Shown here: in pieces, positions 59,952 to 64,000 of the stretch
Position numbering within the stretch: position 1 is the stretch's first letter
Layout: every line of letters begins with the position of its first letter
Origin: an uncultured Clostridium sp.
GTDB taxonomy: Bacteria; Bacillota; Clostridia; TANB77; CAG-508
NCBI GenBank assembly: GCA_900553695.1
Contig: USEM01000003.1
Coordinates: 7,154 to 71,153 of the forward strand
Reading direction: 5' to 3'
DNA: 64,000 nt
The notes under the pieces: model-generated
Databases searched by the model: none
What the model saw: only the letters and a program-made list of their open reading frames with translations
Told to the model about the DNA's origin: nothing
Program-made: the position numbers and the translations under genes

Positions 59952-62900
59952 TTACTCTTGTTCTTCTTTCTTCACTTCTGTTGTGATGTTTTTGTTTCTG
60001 TAAATTGGAAGACCTGTTCCTGCTGGAATTAGTTTTCCTATTATTACGTTTTCTTTTAGTCCTATTAATGAGTCTTTCTTTCCTTTGATTGCTGCTTCTG
60101 TTAATACTCTTGTTGTTTCTTGGAAAGATGCTGCTGATAAGAAGCTTTCTGTTGCAAGTGATGCTTTTGTTATTCCAAGTAGAACTCTTTGTCCTTTTGC
60201 TGGAATCTTTCCTTCTGCTTCTAGTTCTGCATTTTCTTTATTAAATTCATTAATATCTACTAATGAACCTACGAACATTTGGCTATCGCCACTGTCTTCA
60301 ATTTTAACTTTTTTAAGCATTTGTCTTGAAATAATTTCAATGTGCTTATCGTTAATATCAACACCTTGGTTTCTATATACTTTTTGTACTTCTGATGTTA
60401 AGTATTCAAATACTCCTTGTGGTCCTTTTATTGCTAAAATTTCATTTGGATTTATTGAACCTTCTGTAATTGGGTCTCCTGCTTCTATATAGTCACCTGG
60501 TTTTACTTTTAGTTTTGAACCAAAGCTTATTGTGTATGTTTTGCTATCGTCTTTACCTGTTACTGTAACTTCTTTTCTCTTCTTTGAATCTTCTATACTT
60601 ACTGTTCCGGCAATTTCAGAGATTGTTGCAAGTCCCTTTGGTTTTCTTGCTTCAAATAACTCTTCAACCCTTGGAAGACCTTGTGTGATATCTCCTCCTG
60701 CTACACCACCAGTGTGGAATGTTCTCATTGTAAGCTGTGTACCTGGCTCACCAATTGATTGTGCAGCAATTATACCAACTGCTTCTCCAATGTTTACTTC
60801 TTTTCTTGTTGCTAAGCCCATTCCATAGCATTTTGAACATACACCATGTTTTGTGTGGCAACCTAAAACTGAACGAACTTTTACTTTTGTAATTCCTGTA
60901 GCTACTATTTTTTCTGCAAGAATTGGTGTAATTAAAGTATCTTTATCTGCTAAAACTTCGCCTGTTGTAGGGTCTTTAATGTCTTCAAATGGATATCTAC
61001 CTGTTAATCTTTCTTGTAGTTTTTCTATAATTTGATTTCCATCTTTAATATCTTCTATTTCAATATATTCATCTGTTCCACAGTCTTCTTCTCTTACTAT
61101 AATGTCTTGTGATACGTCAACTAATCTTCTTGTTAAGTATCCTGAATCGGCTGTTCTTAAAGCTGTATCTGCTAAACCTTTTCTAGCACCATGTGATGAA
61201 ATGAAGTATTCTAGTGGATCTAGTCCCTCTCTAAAGCATGCTTTAATTGGGATTTCTACGGCCTTACCTGAAGTATTTGCCATAAGTCCACGCATACCAG
61301 CGATTTGACGTAATTGGTTCATGTTACCTCTGGCTCCAGATTGTGCCATCATGTATATTGGGTTTAATTCATCAAAGTTATCTTTCATAGCTTCTGTAAC
61401 GTCGTTTGTAGCTTTTTCCCAAATACTAATTACAGAATCATATCTTTCGTCGTTTGTAATTAAACCACGTTTATATTGTTTTGCTACTGTTTCAACATCT
61501 TCTTCAGCTTTTGCTAAAATTTCTTTTTTAGCTTCTGGCACTGCAACGTCTGCAACAGACACTGTTATAGCACCTTTTGTTGAATATTTATAACCTGTAG
61601 ATTTAATGTAATCTAGTAATTCTGCTGATACATTTAAACCATGTTTATCTATACATTTTGCAATAATTGTTCCTAAGTTTTTCTTTATAACTGGGAAACT
61701 AATTTCTAGGTCAAAACAATGGTCTGGGTCTGTTCTATCAACAAAACCTAAGTCTTGTGGTATACCTTGGTTGTAGATTAATCTTCCTGCTGTTGTTTCT
61801 ATTGTTTTTGTAACCTCTTTTCCATCTATTTCCTTTGTTATTCTAACTTTAATTTTTGCATGTAGACCTAAGTCTCCATTTTGGTATGCCATCATTGCTT
61901 CATCAACGTCTTTGCAGTACATACCTTCACCTTTTTCACCAGCTACTTCCATTGTTAGGTAGTAACTTCCAAGGATCATATCTTGTGTTGGAACTGTTAC
62001 TGGCTTACCATCTTGTGGTTTTAATAGGTTGTTTACTGAAAGCATTAAATATCTTGCTTCTGCTTGTGCTTCTGGTGATAGTGGAACGTGAACTGCCATC
62101 TGGTCACCATCGAAGTCAGCATTGAATGCTGTACAAACTAATGGGTGAAGTTTTAATGCTCTACCTTCTACTAAAACTGGTTCAAATGCTTGAATACCAA
62201 GTCTATGTAGTGTTGGCGCACGGTTTAACATTACAGGGTGGTCTTTTATAACTTCCTCTAATATTCCCCAAACTTCTGGATTTAATTTTTCTACCATTCT
62301 CTTTGCACTTTTAATATTGTGTGCTAGACCTCTTGAAACTAACTCTTTCATTACAAATGGTTTAAATAATTCTATTGCCATTTCTTTTGGTAAACCACAT
62401 TGATGTATTTTTAGTTCTGGTCCTACTACGATAACTGAACGTCCTGAATAGTCAACACGTTTTCCTAATAGGTTTTGTCTGAAACGTCCTTGTTTTCCTT
62501 TTAGCATATCTGATAATGATTTTAAAGGTCTGTTTCCTGCACCTGTTACTGGTCTTCCACGTCTTCCGTTATCTATTAAAGCATCTACTGCTTCTTGTAA
62601 CATTCTTTTTTCGTTTCTAACTATAATTTCTGGTGCACCTAGTTCTAATAATCTTTTTAATCTGTTATTTCTGTTTAATACTCTTCTATATAAGTCGTTT
62701 AAGTCAGATGTTGCAAATCTTCCTCCATCTAGTTGTACCATTGGTCTTATATCCGGTGGTATAACTGGTATTACGCTTAAAACCATCCATTCTGGTTTGT
62801 TTCCTGATAATAGGAAGCTTTCAACTGTATCTAATCTTTTTATTAATTTTGCCTTTTTTTGTTCACTAGATTCTGCAATTTCTTTCTTTAATTGATTTGA

Positions 62901-63482
62901 TAATTTCTCTAAATCAACTTTTTGTAGTAATGTTCTTATAGATTCTGCTCCCATTCCAGCTTTGAAAGAACCTTTTCCGTATTTTTCTTCTGCATCATGA
63001 TATTCTTTTTCGTTTAGAATTTGTCCTTCCATTAATCCTGATGTTCCTTTATCTGTAACAACATATGCTGCAAAGTATATAACTTTTTCTACACTTCTTG
63101 GTGATATATCTAGTACTAATGCTATTCTGCTTGGAATTCCTTTGAAGTACCAAATGTGTGCAACTGGTGCAGCAAGTTCAATATGTCCCATTCTTTCACG
63201 TCTTACTTTTGATTTTGTTACTTCAACGCCACATCTATCGCAAACTATTCCTTTATATCTTACTCTTTTATATTTTCCACAATGACATTCCCAGTCTTTT
63301 GTAGGTCCAAATATTTTTTCACAGAATAGACCATCTTTTTCTGGTTTTAATGTTCTATAGTTAATTGTCTCTGGTTTTTTAACTTCACCTTTTGACCATT
63401 CTCTAATCTTTTCATCTGAAGCTAAACCAATTTTTATTTTATCAAAAATTTCTAATTCATCTTGTTTTTTGTTTTCTTCCAT
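59952..63482 (-). CDS. rpoC: DNA-directed RNA polymerase beta' subunit
   Basis: 1,176 residues. N-terminal zinc finger [20 protein letters not shown], active-site [12 protein letters not shown] with three catalytic Asp, the trigger-loop/bridge region [19 protein letters not shown], and C-terminal [17 protein letters not shown]. Intact in one frame, and no in-frame CGG in almost 1,200 codons, whereas CGT, CGA and AGA occur. Downstream of rpoB with about 150 nt between; the gap has no gene. Confidence 0.99.
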   Translation of the reverse strand: MEENKKQDELEIFDKIKIGLASDEKIREWSKGEVKKPETINYRTLKPEKDGLFCEKIFGPTKDWECHCGKYKRVRYKGIVCDRCGVEVTKSKVRRERMGHIELAAPVAHIWYFKGIPSRIALVLDISPRSVEKVIYFAAYVVTDKGTSGLMEGQILNEKEYHDAEEKYGKGSFKAGMGAESIRTLLQKVDLEKLSNQLKKEIAESSEQKKAKLIKRLDTVESFLLSGNKPEWMVLSVIPVIPPDIRPMVQLDGGRFATSDLNDLYRRVLNRNNRLKRLLELGAPEIIVRNEKRMLQEAVDALIDNGRRGRPVTGAGNRPLKSLSDMLKGKQGRFRQNLLGKRVDYSGRSVIVVGPELKIHQCGLPKEMAIELFKPFVMKELVSRGLAHNIKSAKRMVEKLNPEVWGILEEVIKDHPVMLNRAPTLHRLGIQAFEPVLVEGRALKLHPLVCTAFNADFDGDQMAVHVPLSPEAQAEARYLMLSVNNLLKPQDGKPVTVPTQDMILGSYYLTMEVAGEKGEGMYCKDVDEAMMAYQNGDLGLHAKIKVRITKEIDGKEVTKTIETTAGRLIYNQGIPQDLGFVDRTDPDHCFDLEISFPVIKKNLGTIIAKCIDKHGLNVSAELLDYIKSTGYKYSTKGAITVSVADVAVPEAKKEILAKAEEDVETVAKQYKRGLITNDERYDSVISIWEKATNDVTEAMKDNFDELNPIYMMAQSGARGNMNQLRQIAGMRGLMANTSGKAVEIPIKACFREGLDPLEYFISSHGARKGLADTALRTADSGYLTRRLVDVSQDIIVREEDCGTDEYIEIEDIKDGNQIIEKLQERLTGRYPFEDIKDPTTGEVLADKDTLITPILAEKIVATGITKVKVRSVLGCHTKHGVCSKCYGMGLATRKEVNIGEAVGIIAAQSIGEPGTQLTMRTFHTGGVAGGDITQGLPRVEELFEARKPKGLATISEIAGTVSIEDSKKRKEVTVTGKDDSKTYTISFGSKLKVKPGDYIEAGDPITEGSINPNEILAIKGPQGVFEYLTSEVQKVYRNQGVDINDKHIEIISRQMLKKVKIEDSGDSQMFVGSLVDINEFNKENAELEAEGKIPAKGQRVLLGITKASLATESFLSAASFQETTRVLTEAAIKGKKDSLIGLKENVIIGKLIPAGTGLPIYRNKNITTEVKKEEQE

Positions 63483-63635
63483 TGAAGTATCTCCCTTCCT
63501 TCAAAAATTCGAAGAATTTTTGTAAAATTCACTCTTTACCTTTTTTCTACATTATACAATTTATAAAATATACACTGCTCGAACAATTCCTTCCTGCCAT
63601 TTTATAAATTTATAATGTAGATATTCAATTAAAAA

Positions 63636-64000
63636 TTATTCTTTATAAGAATCGTTGTCATTTTCTAAGTTGTCTTCTGCTAAGTCTTCATCTAAGTCAT
63701 CGAAGCTTTCTTCATCTTCTAAGTCTTCCTCTTCTTCTGGTAATTCGTCTTCGTCTAGTAACATATCTTCTTCAAGTAATCCTTCATCTTCCATTTTTTC
63801 TTCGTCTGTTACTAGTGGTTTATTTTCATCTAGGTTAAAGTCTATTCCGTCATCTATATTTTCTGTAAGTTCAAGTTCTCTATCATCTTCAGAATATAGA
63901 CGTACATCTAAGCCTAAACTTTGTAGTTCCTTGATTAATACTTTAAATCCTTCTGGAACTCCTGGTTCTGGAATGTTTTCACCTTTTACTATTGCTTCAT
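63636..64000 (-). CDS. rpoB: DNA-directed RNA polymerase beta subunit, C-terminal fragment
   Basis: The last about 120 codons of rpoB; the gene continues beyond the window. Conserved C-terminus [20 protein letters not shown] and [14 protein letters not shown], followed by a long acidic tail ([18 protein letters not shown]) ending at TAA 63636-63638. Acidic tails of this kind occur in several Clostridia. Confidence 0.97.
   Translation of the reverse strand, partial: EAIVKGENIPEPGVPEGFKVLIKELQSLGLDVRLYSEDDRELELTENIDDGIDFNLDENKPLVTDEEKMEDEGLLEEDMLLDEDELPEEEEDLEDEESFDDLDEDLAEDNLENDNDSYKE

Overview
The window comes from a low-GC (AT-rich) endospore-forming member of the Clostridia, probably anaerobic. 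It carries spo0A, spoIIID, yabG, veg, a sipL-like SPOCS/LysM gene and yunB, plus an electron-bifurcating type [FeFe] hydrogenase (hydABC), pyruvate phosphate dikinase, dxs and the rpoB-rpoC end. No species can be named from sequence alone.

The outstanding signal is translational. Reading all genes by eye I found 16 codon-phase CGG triplets, in 15 genes. Every one sits where the reading frame breaks, and every one is repaired the same way: skip the C and continue with the following GGN glycine codon (net +1). The same repair restores recognised family motifs: GGGPAG in a flavoprotein, the CxxCG knuckle of an RNHCP protein, the [10 protein letters not shown] segment of a NuoF-like hydrogenase subunit, GEGR in PrgI, and a Gly-rich tail that needs two successive shifts 21 nt apart. 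Two tandem VirB6-like paralogues carry the site at the same position, and both keep a conserved C-terminal domain open behind it. No gene that reads through intact was found to contain an in-frame CGG; CGT, CGC, CGA, AGA and AGG are used normally for Arg. The codon-phase restriction argues against sequencing indels. The simplest reading is that CGG is not a triplet sense codon here, and that CGGN is decoded as glycine with a +1 step.

Layout. 1-5.8 kb: start of thrS, a DUF84 NTPase, rsmA, htpX (+), an RNHCP protein, a TGS-nucleoside kinase and a DUF5050-like membrane protein. 5.8-10.7 kb: an O-antigen-ligase-like membrane protein, then the sporulation group yunB, sipL, veg, yabG. 10.8-18.9 kb: metallophosphoesterase and DUF1015 (+), then spoIIID, DUF3137, a lipase-like protein, patatin, nth, a CAP-domain protein and a small membrane protein. 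18.9-33.8 kb: one long minus-strand type IV secretion-like operon (three VirB2-like pilins, two VirB6-like proteins, PrgI, a split VirB4, a membrane-anchored lysozyme/C39-peptidase fusion, a possible TcpC/VirB8-like protein and an acidic protein); no relaxase, coupling protein or integrase is present here. 33.9-34.2 kb: tRNA-Gly(UCC) next to a structured element sharing its 3' end. 34.3-39.7 kb: ppdK, dxs and an acyl-ACP thioesterase (+). 39.7-44.2 kb: an LPXTG-anchored Cys-repeat surface protein of about 1,140 residues and spo0A. 44.3-50.8 kb: YigZ, a PPM-like protein, a BaiN-like flavoprotein, a PLP enzyme, a CNNM/CBS protein and an L,D-transpeptidase. 50.8-56.2 kb: hydrogenase operon and a D,D-carboxypeptidase. 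56.4-64 kb: an M18 aminopeptidase (+), TPM-domain protein, LemA, TrmL, rpoC and the rpoB 3' end.

Five of the 16 CGG sites lie in the type IV secretion operon; none lies in rpoC, rsmA, ppdK, dxs, spo0A or nth.
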